Shown one piece after another: positions 36,981 to 45,903 of a stretch of 64,000 bases of DNA. Below the pieces are notes generated by a model. The model had not been told where the DNA came from. It was given only the letters and a program-made list of their open reading frames with translations, and made no database searches. This DNA is from G965225705 sp965225705 (GTDB lineage: Bacteria > Pseudomonadota > Alphaproteobacteria > Caulobacterales > Maricaulaceae), in NCBI GenBank assembly GCA_965225705.1, contig OZ245325.1:1240001-1304000 (forward strand), written 5' to 3'. Positions within the stretch are counted from its first letter, which is position 1. The number at the start of each line of letters is the position of its first letter. Position numbers and translations under genes: made by a program.

Positions 36981-37309
36981 ATTAGGAGGTATCTAAACAA
37001 TGTTTTCACATTTGGCAAGCAGGAAAGAAAAAAAATACAGCGTATGTAGTTGCCTACTGGAGAGATAGGTTTTTGTTCTAAAAAATTCATTTTCTTTATA
37101 TAAGGTCTAAAAGATTTTCTTTACTTCAGAAGAACCAGGTAAAAAGAGCTTTTTTACATAGCTATAGCTATATTCTTTTATATAATAAGGAAAAGCCAAA
37201 CGACCGACAGAAAAATAATCCATGTGCCTCCCTTCGCCCCAAAATGTCTCGGGAGGGAAAAGGAAAAGGGAAGTTCAACGGTTATGACAGATATTGGGCT
37301 CAAAAAAAC
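36981..37309. other. Intergenic region between dapD and the TonB receptor
   Basis: About 329 nt. It holds a 14-bp perfect palindrome ATAGCTATAGCTAT at 37158-37171 and a stem CCTCCC / GGGAGG (37227-37232 and 37251-37256) that follows dapD on the minus strand, perhaps its terminator, though its T-run is about 14 nt away. I see no gene. Confidence 0.4.
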
Positions 37310-38149
37310 TTAGAATCTCAACAAGCTATTGATATCTGTTTTTGCACGTGTTTTTGCATCAACTTTTTTGACGATGACAGCACAGGCCAGACTGGGGCCA
37401 TCCCCAGAATCAGGTAAGGTGCCAGGCACAAGAACAGAATAAGGTGGTACTTCACCATAGACTATCTGACCTGTTTCACGATCAACAATTTTTGTTGAAG
37501 CACTCAGATAAACCCCCATAGCAATCACGGCACCCTCACGCACAATCACCCCTTCTGCGATTTCAGATCGCGCCCCAACAAAACAATTGTCTTCAAGGAT
37601 AACGGGACTGGCCTGAAGAGGTTCAAGAACACCTCCTATTCCAGCCCCTCCGGAAATATGGCAATGTGCTCCTATCTGTGCGCATGACCCAATAGTAGCC
37701 CAGGTATCCACCATGGTACCCGTTCCTATATAAGCCCCGATATTGACAAAAGACGGCATAAGAACACAGTTTTGTTCAAGATAAGCCCCATGACGTACAT
37801 AAGAACCCGGAACAAAGCGTACCCCCTGCTCTTCAAACTTTTTTTGTGACCAATCCGCTGTCTTCTGGGCAATTTTATCCCACCAGAAACCACCTTCCGG
37901 GGCTCCGGGTACAACAGACATGGGATGAAGACGAAAACTCAGAAGAACAGCCTTTTTCAGCCAGGTATTCACCTGCCATGCTCCATCTGTCTGACGTTCA
38001 GCTATACGTAGTCGTCCCTGATCCAGAAGATCAAGGCTTTGTGCAACAACATCACGTATCGGCCCTGCACTCTCTGGCCCTAACGTCTCTCTCTCTTCCC
38101 ACACGCTCTCAACAGTGCTTTTTAAAGATAAGATGGTGTCCTGTCTCAT
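37310..38149 (-). CDS. dapD: 2,3,4,5-tetrahydropyridine-2,6-dicarboxylate N-succinyltransferase
   Basis: 279 residues. It succinylates tetrahydrodipicolinate in the lysine/meso-DAP pathway, feeding peptidoglycan. The left-handed beta-helix hexapeptide pattern is visible at about 115-225 (GAYIGTGTMVDTWATIGSCA, GVLEPLQASPVILEDN). Length and the family end (VKKVDAKTRAKTDINSLLR) are typical. It is an isolated minus-strand gene; dapE, often adjacent in alphaproteobacteria, is not seen here. Confidence 0.96.
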   Translation of the reverse strand: MRQDTILSLKSTVESVWEERETLGPESAGPIRDVVAQSLDLLDQGRLRIAERQTDGAWQVNTWLKKAVLLSFRLHPMSVVPGAPEGGFWWDKIAQKTADWSQKKFEEQGVRFVPGSYVRHGAYLEQNCVLMPSFVNIGAYIGTGTMVDTWATIGSCAQIGAHCHISGGAGIGGVLEPLQASPVILEDNCFVGARSEIAEGVIVREGAVIAMGVYLSASTKIVDRETGQIVYGEVPPYSVLVPGTLPDSGDGPSLACAVIVKKVDAKTRAKTDINSLLRF

Positions 38150-38241
38150 AGATTTATCTCAACAATTAAAATACAGCCTATAAAGGCTTAAGCTAAAAAA
38201 TAAATCTTTGTGAGTAAAGGGTTTAAAATACACATGCAGCT

Positions 38242-39387
38242 TTATGTTTGGGCCTTCATCCAGGTTTCACGACGCTGAAGAACATTTACACGTATATCTT
38301 CATAAAAAAGATTATACTCTGGTGTCTGAAAGCGCCCACCGAACCAAAAAGGTCGACGAAGACGCGGAGACAGGGGCCTGTCAATGATCAGAAGGCCCTC
38401 CTGGCACTGTGCCCCCATCTGTGCCTTTAAAGGGACGGGTTTTTCTCCCTGCTCTAAGCCGGTTGCAAAAACCCCGCCTTTGTGCAGTCTTGCTGGTGCA
38501 TAATCTTCCTTTATTGTCCACAAAAGAGGATTAACACACAAGAAAGGCCTGTCTTTTACAAAAGCAAATCCACCATCCCGGCCCCAAATCATAGAACGTA
38601 TTGTGTAATCATAAATATTGCGTTTTTCATCCTTTGAGAAGGCCCCCCACCCTACAATACAATGAATATCTTTATCTGTCTTACAGGGGTTTAAAGGTGC
38701 AAGATCACGTTTAAATAAATCAAGAGGAAGAGGGGCATCTATAATATACGCCACAATCATACGTTTGTTGATATGAGGATCAGCTGCTATCACATATTTT
38801 AAAAGAGCAAGAGCCTGAAAAGCACCCTGACCGAAACCTGCAAGAATAAAAGGTTCATCAGGCGGGAGATGCTTGAGGAAGGTTTGAAAAGCCTGTCTTA
38901 CATCTGTCATAGCCAGTTTTCTGGCCCTTAATGCATCCTCCCTGTTAGTCAGGAAAGCATAGAGAGAAGCCTGACGATAATAAGGGACAAATACAGAACC
39001 TGCGCCATAAAAAGGAGCCGCATAATTAGGAAGCCCTATACGTTTGAAACGACGGCGAAAAGAACTGTCTTCAACAGAGGCATTCCATTGTGAAGAGCTG
39101 TTATACAAAGCTGGCATAAGGATGAAGGCGGCCATTTTCTTATGACCACCAGCCACCTCATCAAAAGCCGCCCATGACTGTTTTTTATGATAATCTGGTC
39201 CTGGTGGTGCCTCATAAGTTTGATAGGGGATGCCAGGATCCAAAAGGCTTTGGTAAAGTTTGTCCTGAAAAAAAAAACCTAAACCAAGTACTGCAATAAA
39301 GAACAAGGCTAAAAAGAAACAAAAGATACGCAACCAGAAATAATATTTTTTCTTTGCTTCACCACTTGTTTCCTTAAGACTGTCCAC
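38242..39387 (-). CDS. DUF3089 alpha/beta-hydrolase-like membrane protein lacking the nucleophile Ser
   Basis: About 381 residues. An N-terminal membrane anchor (YYFWLRIFCFFLALFFIAVL) is followed by a DUF3089 domain: WAAFDEVAGG, NAPFYG-type region, TDVRQAF, then PFILAGFGQGAFQAL and the IDAPLP and CIVGWGAF segments. DUF3089 proteins have a lipase-like fold. The nucleophile elbow normally reads GxSxG, but here it is GFGQG, with Gly at residue 186. The GTG at 39387 has AGAGGG upstream; a TTG at 39429 is also open. It may be a pseudoenzyme. Substrate and role are unknown. Confidence 0.75.
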   Translation of the reverse strand: MDSLKETSGEAKKKYYFWLRIFCFFLALFFIAVLGLGFFFQDKLYQSLLDPGIPYQTYEAPPGPDYHKKQSWAAFDEVAGGHKKMAAFILMPALYNSSSQWNASVEDSSFRRRFKRIGLPNYAAPFYGAGSVFVPYYRQASLYAFLTNREDALRARKLAMTDVRQAFQTFLKHLPPDEPFILAGFGQGAFQALALLKYVIAADPHINKRMIVAYIIDAPLPLDLFKRDLAPLNPCKTDKDIHCIVGWGAFSKDEKRNIYDYTIRSMIWGRDGGFAFVKDRPFLCVNPLLWTIKEDYAPARLHKGGVFATGLEQGEKPVPLKAQMGAQCQEGLLIIDRPLSPRLRRPFWFGGRFQTPEYNLFYEDIRVNVLQRRETWMKAQT

Positions 39388-39482
39388 GGGAGGAAACCCT
39401 CTTTCCTTTTTAATAATTAAAAGGCACAAGCTCTTACATAAAAATCTTTAAAAATATGTCCTCTTCTCAGGTATATTATATC

Positions 39483-40394
39483 TTAATGAATTACAGCAAG
39501 AGAAGAAACAAAGGAGTTTTCCTGATGTGCATGACCCATCTCCCAGCACCAGGAGGAAGAATCAGAGAATAAAGCCCTCAAAGCAGAGTTATTAAAAGAA
39601 TGACCCGGCCTTATAGCCTTATAGCATCCAAGCAGAGGCGCCTGTGCCAAAGCAAGATCACCAAGAACATCTAAAGCTTTATGACGGGCGAACTCATTAG
39701 GGAAATGAAGGCCTTCTTTATTAAGAATACGTGCATCATCAACAACAACAGCATTATCTAAAGAACCCCCTAAGGCCCGTCCTGAAGCCCGCATGCTTTC
39801 AATATCCTTAAGAAGTGCAAATGTACGCGCCGTGGCAACCTCTTTAACAAAAGCGTCAGGAGTGACCTCAAAACAAAAATTCTGCTCACCAATGGCTTGA
39901 GCATCAAAGATAACGGAGACATCAATCATAAAGCCATCATGAGGAAGGAAATGCGCTTCACGCTGACCTTCCTGATAAGAAAAAGGCTTAAGAATTTTTA
40001 AAAAAGAGCGTAGCGTCGGGAATGTCTTTATACCAGCACGCCTGATAAGACGTGAAAAAAAAGCAGCACTTCCATCTATAATAGGAACCTCGGGGCCATC
40101 TAATAAAAGAAATGCGTTGTCGACACCCAGACCATGAAGAGCCGATAAAATGTGCTCAACCGTCATCACAGAAACACCTGAATCATTGACAAGCATAGTA
40201 GCAAGCTCTGTCTTATGAGCACTTCCCGGGGTCACAAAAATATGGTTGTCAGATGTTTTTATATCTGTTCTTATAAAAACAAAGCCTGTACCTGCAGGGG
40301 CAGGCTTCAAAGTTAAACGGACTTTCTTGCCTGTGTGTAAGCCCGTTCCAGCGCACATAGCAGGGTTTTTTAGGCTTGTCTGATAAGAAATCAT
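39483..40394 (-). CDS. lpxC: UDP-3-O-acyl-N-acetylglucosamine deacetylase
   Basis: 303 residues. LpxC performs the committed deacetylation step of lipid A synthesis and uses zinc. Ligand motifs are VEHILSALHGLGVDN (about 78-92) and FARHKALDVLGDLALA (about 231-246), with the Asp of the latter. The start QTSLKNPAMCAGTGLHTG is typical. It is divergent from hemF and, unlike in enterobacteria, is not next to ftsZ here. It should control outer-membrane lipid A supply. Confidence 0.96.
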   Translation of the reverse strand: MISYQTSLKNPAMCAGTGLHTGKKVRLTLKPAPAGTGFVFIRTDIKTSDNHIFVTPGSAHKTELATMLVNDSGVSVMTVEHILSALHGLGVDNAFLLLDGPEVPIIDGSAAFFSRLIRRAGIKTFPTLRSFLKILKPFSYQEGQREAHFLPHDGFMIDVSVIFDAQAIGEQNFCFEVTPDAFVKEVATARTFALLKDIESMRASGRALGGSLDNAVVVDDARILNKEGLHFPNEFARHKALDVLGDLALAQAPLLGCYKAIRPGHSFNNSALRALFSDSSSWCWEMGHAHQENSFVSSLAVIH

Positions 40395-40511
40395 AAAATA
40401 GCCTCAGACATAAGAATTACGAGTACAAAAATATTGCTGTAGTCATAAAACCTGTATTTTCAAAAAGCAATTAACACTTTATTACACAATATTACAAACT
40501 TAAAAAATAAG

Positions 40512-40527
40512 AACTTATATATAAGTT
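40512..40527. promoter_or_regulatory. 16-bp perfect AT palindrome between lpxC and hemF
   Basis: AACTTATATATAAGTT lies 133-148 nt upstream of the hemF ATG, in the lpxC/hemF divergent gap. It may be an operator. It does not match the FNR (TTGAT-N4-ATCAA) consensus. AT-rich palindromes can arise by chance. Confidence 0.3.
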
Positions 40528-40659
40528 TTATAAAATTTTTTCAGAGAAAAAAAAGATGCTTTAAAAAAAATCTCCATATATAAAGGATTTTTTGTAGAAA
40601 GCTCTCCCTGAAACATTTTCTGTCTTAGGTTTTCTATAAAAATAAGGAGAAAAACAAAT

Positions 40660-41535
40660 ATGGACCAGACTTTGTTAAAACCCAGAGCAGAAACCTGGTT
40701 TAAGAGTTTGCGTGATGAAATTTTCTTCCTTTTTGAAACTCTTGAACAGGAAGCTCCTCAGGAACTTTACGACGGGGAAGCAGCTGTGTTTTCCCTGACA
40801 CCATGGACACGAAACACATCCGGCAAACAGGATGAAGGGGGTGGCATTGCAGGGATTTTACGTGGACGTTTTTTTGAAAAAGCTGGTGTCCATATTTCAA
40901 CCGTTCATGGACAATTTGAGCCTGAATTCGCACGTCATGTTCAGGGTGCCGAACATGATCCACACTTTTGGGCCACAGGTCTTTCTCTTATCGCCCACCC
41001 CCGTTCACCACGTGTCCCTGCTGTTCATATGAACACGCGCCTGATTATGACAACACAGTCCTGGTTTGGTGGAGGGGCAGATCTTACCCCTGTTCTCAGC
41101 TATCAGCGTGATCCTGACTTTGAGGATGCCAAAACTTTTCATCTTGGCCTGAAACAGGCCTGTGATAAATATGATGCAAGCTATTATCCGGACTTTAAAG
41201 CCTGGTGTGACAAATATTTTTACCTCCCCCACCGTCAGGAACCCCGGGGCATTGGTGGTATTTTCTTTGACCATCTTAATACAGGCCAACCAGAGAAAGA
41301 CCTGAGCTTTGTTCAGGAAATTGGAACATGTTTTAAAGAGATCTATGCTGAAATAGCACGCCGCCGCATGCATGAATCCTGGACAGAAGAAGACCGTGAA
41401 GAACAGCTCATCCGTCGGGGACGCTATGTTGAGTTTAATCTGCTATATGACCGTGGCACACAATTTGGCCTTAAAACGGGCGGAAATACAGAGTCTATTC
41501 TCTCCTCCCTTCCTCCTCTTGTAAAATGGCCGTAA
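40660..41535 (+). CDS. hemF: Aerobic (oxygen-dependent) coproporphyrinogen III oxidase
   Basis: 291 residues. It converts coproporphyrinogen III to protoporphyrinogen IX using O2. The family motifs are clear: TQSWFGGGADLTPV, YLPHRQEPRGIGGIFFD, RRGRYVEFNLLYDRGTQFGL and the C-terminal LSSLPPLVKW. AAGGAG precedes the start by about 10 nt. It stands alone, while hemC and hemD are 22 kb downstream. The presence of HemF implies an aerobic lifestyle; an anaerobic HemN is not in the window. Confidence 0.97.
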   Translation: MDQTLLKPRAETWFKSLRDEIFFLFETLEQEAPQELYDGEAAVFSLTPWTRNTSGKQDEGGGIAGILRGRFFEKAGVHISTVHGQFEPEFARHVQGAEHDPHFWATGLSLIAHPRSPRVPAVHMNTRLIMTTQSWFGGGADLTPVLSYQRDPDFEDAKTFHLGLKQACDKYDASYYPDFKAWCDKYFYLPHRQEPRGIGGIFFDHLNTGQPEKDLSFVQEIGTCFKEIYAEIARRRMHESWTEEDREEQLIRRGRYVEFNLLYDRGTQFGLKTGGNTESILSSLPPLVKWP

Positions 41536-41642
41536 AATCTGTGCCCCTGCCGGGGAGCCATTTCAAAGCCTCAAAATAGAGTTATGGCCCCCCTCTTTAA
41601 AAAATCTTAAAGCTCTCCCCCAACAGCTTTTGTCTTCACCAT

Positions 41643-41672
41643 AAAAAAGACCCGGCTTTAAAGCCAGGCCCC
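41643..41672 (-). terminator. Terminator of the unknown lipoprotein gene
   Basis: On the minus strand: stem around GGCCTGGCTTT / AAAGCCGGGTC (two mismatched pairs) followed by TTTTTTAT. It lies 26-55 nt after the lipoprotein stop codon. Confidence 0.7.
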
Positions 41673-41697
41673 TCAAAGAATTCAAAATAAAGATCTG

Positions 41698-42336
41698 CTA
41701 TCTCCTTCCAACTTCCCAACCTTCACTGGTAAGCTTTAGAATGTCTTTTTGTTCTTCTGAGAGATCTTCAAGACTTCCTGAAATTTTGAAAAAGGCTTTC
41801 TGTATAGCAGGATCCTTAACCCAGTCTTCAAGATCATCAAGGTTATACGTATAATAAACTGTTGTTCTTGTTACGCCGTCTGTCCAGGGCTCATCCCATT
41901 TGATCACTTTGTCCAGACGGGGCTGGCCATAACACAGCGAAGCTTTTGTTTGGTCTATAGTCTCACCAGCCCTTTTGTAAGAAGTTTTTTCTTCGGGCCC
42001 CTGAATGAATGTCTTCCCTTTTTCGCTCAGTGTATAACGCGTAAGGGGAATGATCTCATCAGAATAAGAAGACTTTTTGCCTTTTGTTTCTTCTTTTTCA
42101 AAGAGACCAACCTTAACAAGGGCTTCCATCCTTTCTCCGGGATTATGCCCCCATGACACTTCTTTTATCTCTCGCTCAGAAAGAAGAACAGGCCATTTAA
42201 CACGAAGACACTCTGGCCCTTCTTTGAGAAAATGGGCATTAAGTGCTTTTTCAAAATTTTTCTTACTTGCTGCTTTTTTGCCGCCACATCCCACTATCAT
42301 CAGTGTGGACGCCAAAAGAACAAAAAATATTCTCAT
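41698..42336 (-). CDS. Uncharacterised lipoprotein
   Basis: 212 residues. The N-terminus is a lipoprotein signal with lipobox MIVGC (Cys17). Two parts can be seen: an N-terminal region containing NFEKALNAHFLKEGPECL and RMEALVKVGLFEK and ending in RYTLSEKGKTF, then a C-terminal region with LCYGQPRLDKVIKW and TTVYYTYNLDDLEDWV that closes SEGWEVGR. The pattern suggests a periplasmic protein of a widespread uncharacterised family, but I cannot name one with confidence. It lies between hemF and ahcY with its own terminator, so it is probably monocistronic. Confidence 0.72.
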   Translation of the reverse strand: MRIFFVLLASTLMIVGCGGKKAASKKNFEKALNAHFLKEGPECLRVKWPVLLSEREIKEVSWGHNPGERMEALVKVGLFEKEETKGKKSSYSDEIIPLTRYTLSEKGKTFIQGPEEKTSYKRAGETIDQTKASLCYGQPRLDKVIKWDEPWTDGVTRTTVYYTYNLDDLEDWVKDPAIQKAFFKISGSLEDLSEEQKDILKLTSEGWEVGRR

Positions 42337-42521
42337 ATTTATGACTCCTGATCCAGTTTTATCATGTGATAAGGGCTATTTTTTTGTGCCCCTTCTTCTC
42401 AAAAAGAGTTGTCTCACTCCACCATAAAAACTCTCTATTCTATTTTTATGAACTGGAGATGAAGAACATCATGTTAAACAAGGAGTTTCATAAGAAATCG
42501 TGAGTTCAGAAAGGTTTCTTT

Positions 42522-43832
42522 TTAATACTTATACAGATCCATTTTATAAGGTCCGTGAACGGGGACATTAATATAATCTGCCTGCTCAGGGGTAAGCTCT
42601 GTTAATTTCACACCCAGTTTTGGTAAATGCAGACGGGCTACTTTTTCATCTAAGTGTTTGGGGAGAATATAGACCCTGTTCTCATAATCCTGATGATTGG
42701 TCCATATTTCAATCTGGGCCAGCACCTGATTGGTAAAAGAAGCCGACATCACAAAGCTTGGATGACCTGTCGCACAGCTGAGATTAACAAGGCGCCCCTC
42801 TGCAAGGAGAATAAGTCTTTTCCCATCAGGGAAATGAATTTCATCAACCTGGGGTTTCACAGAATCCCACACATAATTGCGGAGGGCCTCCACCTGAATT
42901 TCAGAGTCAAAATGGCCAATATTACAGACAATAGCCCTGTCTTTCATGGCGCGCATATGATCAAGCGTAATAACATCCTTATTCCCTGTCGCCGTCACAA
43001 AAATATCCCCAAGAGGGGCCGCTTCTTCCATGGTGGTTACCTCATAACCTTCCACAGCGGCCTGAAGAGCACAGAGGGGATCAATTTCCGTAACAAGAAC
43101 ACGGGCCCCCTGCCCACGCAGAGAGCTCGCAGAACCTTTTCCAACATCACCATAGCCACACACCACGGCCACTTTGCCCGCCAGCATCACATCCGTTGCG
43201 CGTTTTAAACCATCGATCAAAGATTCACGACATCCATAAAGATTATCAAACTTTGACTTGCTCACGGCATCATTCACATTAATAGCAGGCACTTTCAGGT
43301 TTCCCTGTTTCTCCATTTCATAAAGAAAATGAACACCTGTGGTGGTTTCCTCTGAAAGACCACGAACATCCTCTAAAAGATCCGGATATTTCTCATGCAT
43401 ACGTTTGGTGAGATCACCCCCATCATCAAGAATCATGTTAGGGCGCCAGCCATCAGGTCCCTCTATGGTCCAGTCTATAGCGGCCCAAAATTCATCTTCT
43501 GTCATAACTTTCCAGGCAAAAACAGGGACACCATCGGCCGCCATGGCTGCTGCTGCATGATCCTGGGTTGAAAAAATATTACAGGATGACCAGCGTACCT
43601 CTGCCCCAAGAGCACGCAAAGTTTCAATTAAAACAGCTGTTTGTACCGTCATATGAAGACAACCTGCAATACGTGCACCCTTTAAAGGCTGGCTGTTGCC
43701 ATACTCTTCAACCAAAGCCGTAAGACCCGGCATTTCCGTCCGTGCCATGCTAATCTCTTTACGGCCCCATTCGGCCAGAGAAAGATCTTTAACTTTAAAA
43801 TCCTGGTGTGAACTATCTGAATGTGAAGACAT
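42522..43832 (-). CDS. ahcY: S-adenosyl-L-homocysteine hydrolase
   Basis: 436 residues. It cleaves SAH to homocysteine and adenosine, which relieves methyltransferase inhibition. Motifs: ARIAGCLHMTVQTAVLIETL near the N-terminus, the NAD-binding VVCGYGDVGKGSA (about 223-235), and LPKHLDEKVARLHLPKLG with the invariant C-terminal Tyr (KMDLYKY). The ATG at 43832 has GAAAGG 6 nt upstream; a longer frame to 43904 includes no credible start. It is divergent from pdxA. A TATAAT-like -10 lies at 43959-43964 on the minus strand, giving a leader of about 120 nt. Confidence 0.97.
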   Translation of the reverse strand: MSSHSDSSHQDFKVKDLSLAEWGRKEISMARTEMPGLTALVEEYGNSQPLKGARIAGCLHMTVQTAVLIETLRALGAEVRWSSCNIFSTQDHAAAAMAADGVPVFAWKVMTEDEFWAAIDWTIEGPDGWRPNMILDDGGDLTKRMHEKYPDLLEDVRGLSEETTTGVHFLYEMEKQGNLKVPAINVNDAVSKSKFDNLYGCRESLIDGLKRATDVMLAGKVAVVCGYGDVGKGSASSLRGQGARVLVTEIDPLCALQAAVEGYEVTTMEEAAPLGDIFVTATGNKDVITLDHMRAMKDRAIVCNIGHFDSEIQVEALRNYVWDSVKPQVDEIHFPDGKRLILLAEGRLVNLSCATGHPSFVMSASFTNQVLAQIEIWTNHQDYENRVYILPKHLDEKVARLHLPKLGVKLTELTPEQADYINVPVHGPYKMDLYKY

Positions 43833-43911
43833 AATGGACCTTTCTCTATAAAAATCGGCAGGGGATGTAAGGGAAAGAAAACTCTTTATCAGCACCTCTA
43901 ACACCTCCCCC

Positions 43912-43940
43912 TTGTCATGACAAGATGACAGGCATAATCT
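43912..43940 (+). promoter_or_regulatory. Sigma-70-like promoter for pdxA-rsmA
   Basis: TTGTCA (43912-43917), a 17-nt spacer, then TAATCT (43935-43940). The perfect palindrome CTTGTCATGACAAG at 43911-43924 overlaps the -35, so a dimeric regulator could block it. About 41 nt remain between the likely start of transcription and the pdxA ATG. Confidence 0.5.
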
Positions 43941-43987
43941 TGTAGTCAGCAGGACAGGATCATTATACCCCTATCAGGATATATATT

Positions 43988-45028
43988 ATGCCCCACCCTC
44001 CCCTTGCCCTGACACAGGGTGATCCCGCAGGTATTGGACCAGAAATCAGCTGTCTTGCCTGGCAGAATTTAAAACATAAAGGTCCTGTCTTTTTTCTTTT
44101 GGCTGATCCGGATGTTATCACGCGTGCCACGCATATATTTGATATGCCATCACCGGGTTTGATTGATGAGCCCTCCAAAGCATATGAGGTTTTTCCGGAG
44201 GCTTTGCCTGTGCTTCCCCTGAACCACAGCTGTTCCTCAGATTTTGGTCACCCACATCCAAACAATGCCCCCGCTATTCTTGAATCTGTTGAGCGTTCCG
44301 TTGACTATGTCAAAAAAGGGGCTGCTCATGCTCTTGTGACCAACCCTATCTCTAAAACTGTTCTTTATCAGGCAGGTTTTACCTTTCCTGGACACACGGA
44401 ATTTCTTGCAGATTTAACAAAAAGCATGAACGCAAAACAAAAGACCCCCTCTCCCGGGGGACCTGTTATGATGTTGGCCAATTCTGCTTTACGTGTGGCT
44501 CTGGCAAGTGTGCATCTTCCCCTGCATCAGGTCCCTTCCAGCCTGACCCGGGACGGTTTAATACGTCTGGGACACATCACCGCACATGCCCTTGAAAGAG
44601 ATTTTGGCCTCACCTCTCCGCGCCTTGTCTTCGCAGGGCTTAACCCCCATGCAGGGGAAGATGGCGCCCTTGGGCAGGAAGAAATTGAGATCATCAATCC
44701 CGCTGCCCGTGTTTTACGTAGTCAGGGCATTAACATCAGTGATGCCAAAGCAGCAGACACACTGTTTCATCAGGAGGTACGCACACAGTATGATGCCGTG
44801 TTATGCATGTATCATGATCAGGGGCTTATTCCGGTAAAAAGCCTTGATTTTTACAACAGTGTTAATACAACACTGGGCCTGCCTCTCATTCGTACTTCAC
44901 CCGATCATGGAACGGCTTTTTCTCTTGCTGGTCACGGCCGTGCCCATCCCAACAGTCTCATTGCAGCTCTATGTTTAGCAAAAAAACTTGCAGACAACCG
45001 ACATAAAGCAGAGAGGACAGATTCATAA
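43988..45028 (+). CDS. pdxA: 4-hydroxythreonine-4-phosphate dehydrogenase
   Basis: 346 residues, an NAD-dependent dehydrogenase of pyridoxal phosphate synthesis. GDPAGIGPEIS near residue 11 and the metal-binding His motifs FPGHTEFLADL and YHDQGLIPVK are present. The last base of its TAA is the A of the rsmA ATG, so translation is coupled. Coupling pdxA with rsmA is common in proteobacteria, often with surA/lptD upstream, which are absent here. Confidence 0.95.
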   Translation: MPHPPLALTQGDPAGIGPEISCLAWQNLKHKGPVFFLLADPDVITRATHIFDMPSPGLIDEPSKAYEVFPEALPVLPLNHSCSSDFGHPHPNNAPAILESVERSVDYVKKGAAHALVTNPISKTVLYQAGFTFPGHTEFLADLTKSMNAKQKTPSPGGPVMMLANSALRVALASVHLPLHQVPSSLTRDGLIRLGHITAHALERDFGLTSPRLVFAGLNPHAGEDGALGQEEIEIINPAARVLRSQGINISDAKAADTLFHQEVRTQYDAVLCMYHDQGLIPVKSLDFYNSVNTTLGLPLIRTSPDHGTAFSLAGHGRAHPNSLIAALCLAKKLADNRHKAERTDS

Positions 45029-45885
45029 TGCCTCCCCTTCCCCCTTTACGCACCCTCCTGCAAACTCATGGACTTGAGGCACAAAAAAGTCTGGGCCAGC
45101 ATTTTCTTTTAGATATGAATATCAATCATAAAATTGTTCGTCTTGCCGGGGATTTAAAAGATAAGACGGTCCTTGAAGTCGGACCAGGTCCGGGAGGCCT
45201 CACCCGTGCGATTTTAGAACAGGCCCCTTCAAAGCTTGTGGCCTTTGAAAAAGACAGGCGTTTTGGACCTGTTTTAGAAAAGCTTTCTGAGACCTGGCCT
45301 GATCAGCTTTACCCTGTTCATGTGGATGCCTTAAAGGCAGATGAGTCTTCTGTTTTACGTGATTTGGACCTGACCACACCTGCTGTTATCATATCTAACC
45401 TTCCCTATAATATTGCAACCCCTCTTGTCATTAAATGGTTAAAGGCTGAGCCCCTGTGGTGGAACAGTGCTGTTCTTATGTTTCAAAAAGAGGTGGCTGA
45501 ACGTTTAACTGCACGCCCCCATACAAAGGCTTATGGACGCCTGTCTGTCCTGGCACAAAATTGTGCCAGACTTCACCTTGCCATGACCCTGCCCGCACGA
45601 GCCTTCACCCCACCCCCGAAAATCGACTCCGCGGTTGTTGTATTTGAGCCTTTTGGAATTGAAAATATGAAATTTCAGGATTTTGAAGCTCTGGAAATCA
45701 TAACCCAGGCAGCCTTCAGTCAAAGAAGGAAAATGCTGCGTAATACGCTCAAAAATCTCTTTCAGGGCAGGCATCTGGAAGATGTCTTAAAAGAAATACA
45801 CATTTCCCCCGACCAGCGTGCAGAAACCCTGAACCCCGAAGATTTTCAAAACATTGCCCGCCTGTGGCGCCGGCATACAGGCTGA
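45028..45885 (+). CDS. rsmA: 16S rRNA (adenine1518/1519-N6)-dimethyltransferase
   Basis: 285 residues (KsgA). It dimethylates two adjacent adenines in helix 45 of 16S rRNA late in 30S assembly. Motifs: KSLGQHFLLDMNI, the SAM site LEVGPGPGGLTRAIL, and catalytic NLPYN. The C-terminal PPPKIDSAVVVF is typical. It overlaps pdxA by one base and converges on the Mla-type lipoprotein gene. Confidence 0.96.
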   Translation: MPPLPPLRTLLQTHGLEAQKSLGQHFLLDMNINHKIVRLAGDLKDKTVLEVGPGPGGLTRAILEQAPSKLVAFEKDRRFGPVLEKLSETWPDQLYPVHVDALKADESSVLRDLDLTTPAVIISNLPYNIATPLVIKWLKAEPLWWNSAVLMFQKEVAERLTARPHTKAYGRLSVLAQNCARLHLAMTLPARAFTPPPKIDSAVVVFEPFGIENMKFQDFEALEIITQAAFSQRRKMLRNTLKNLFQGRHLEDVLKEIHISPDQRAETLNPEDFQNIARLWRRHTG

Positions 45886-45903
45886 AAATAATATCTGATC
45901 TTA

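Noticed and set aside
43833..43987. SAH or SAM riboswitch upstream of ahcY
   Set aside because: The leader does not show the conserved cores I know for SAH or SAM-II elements; only a palindrome and promoter-like boxes are visible.
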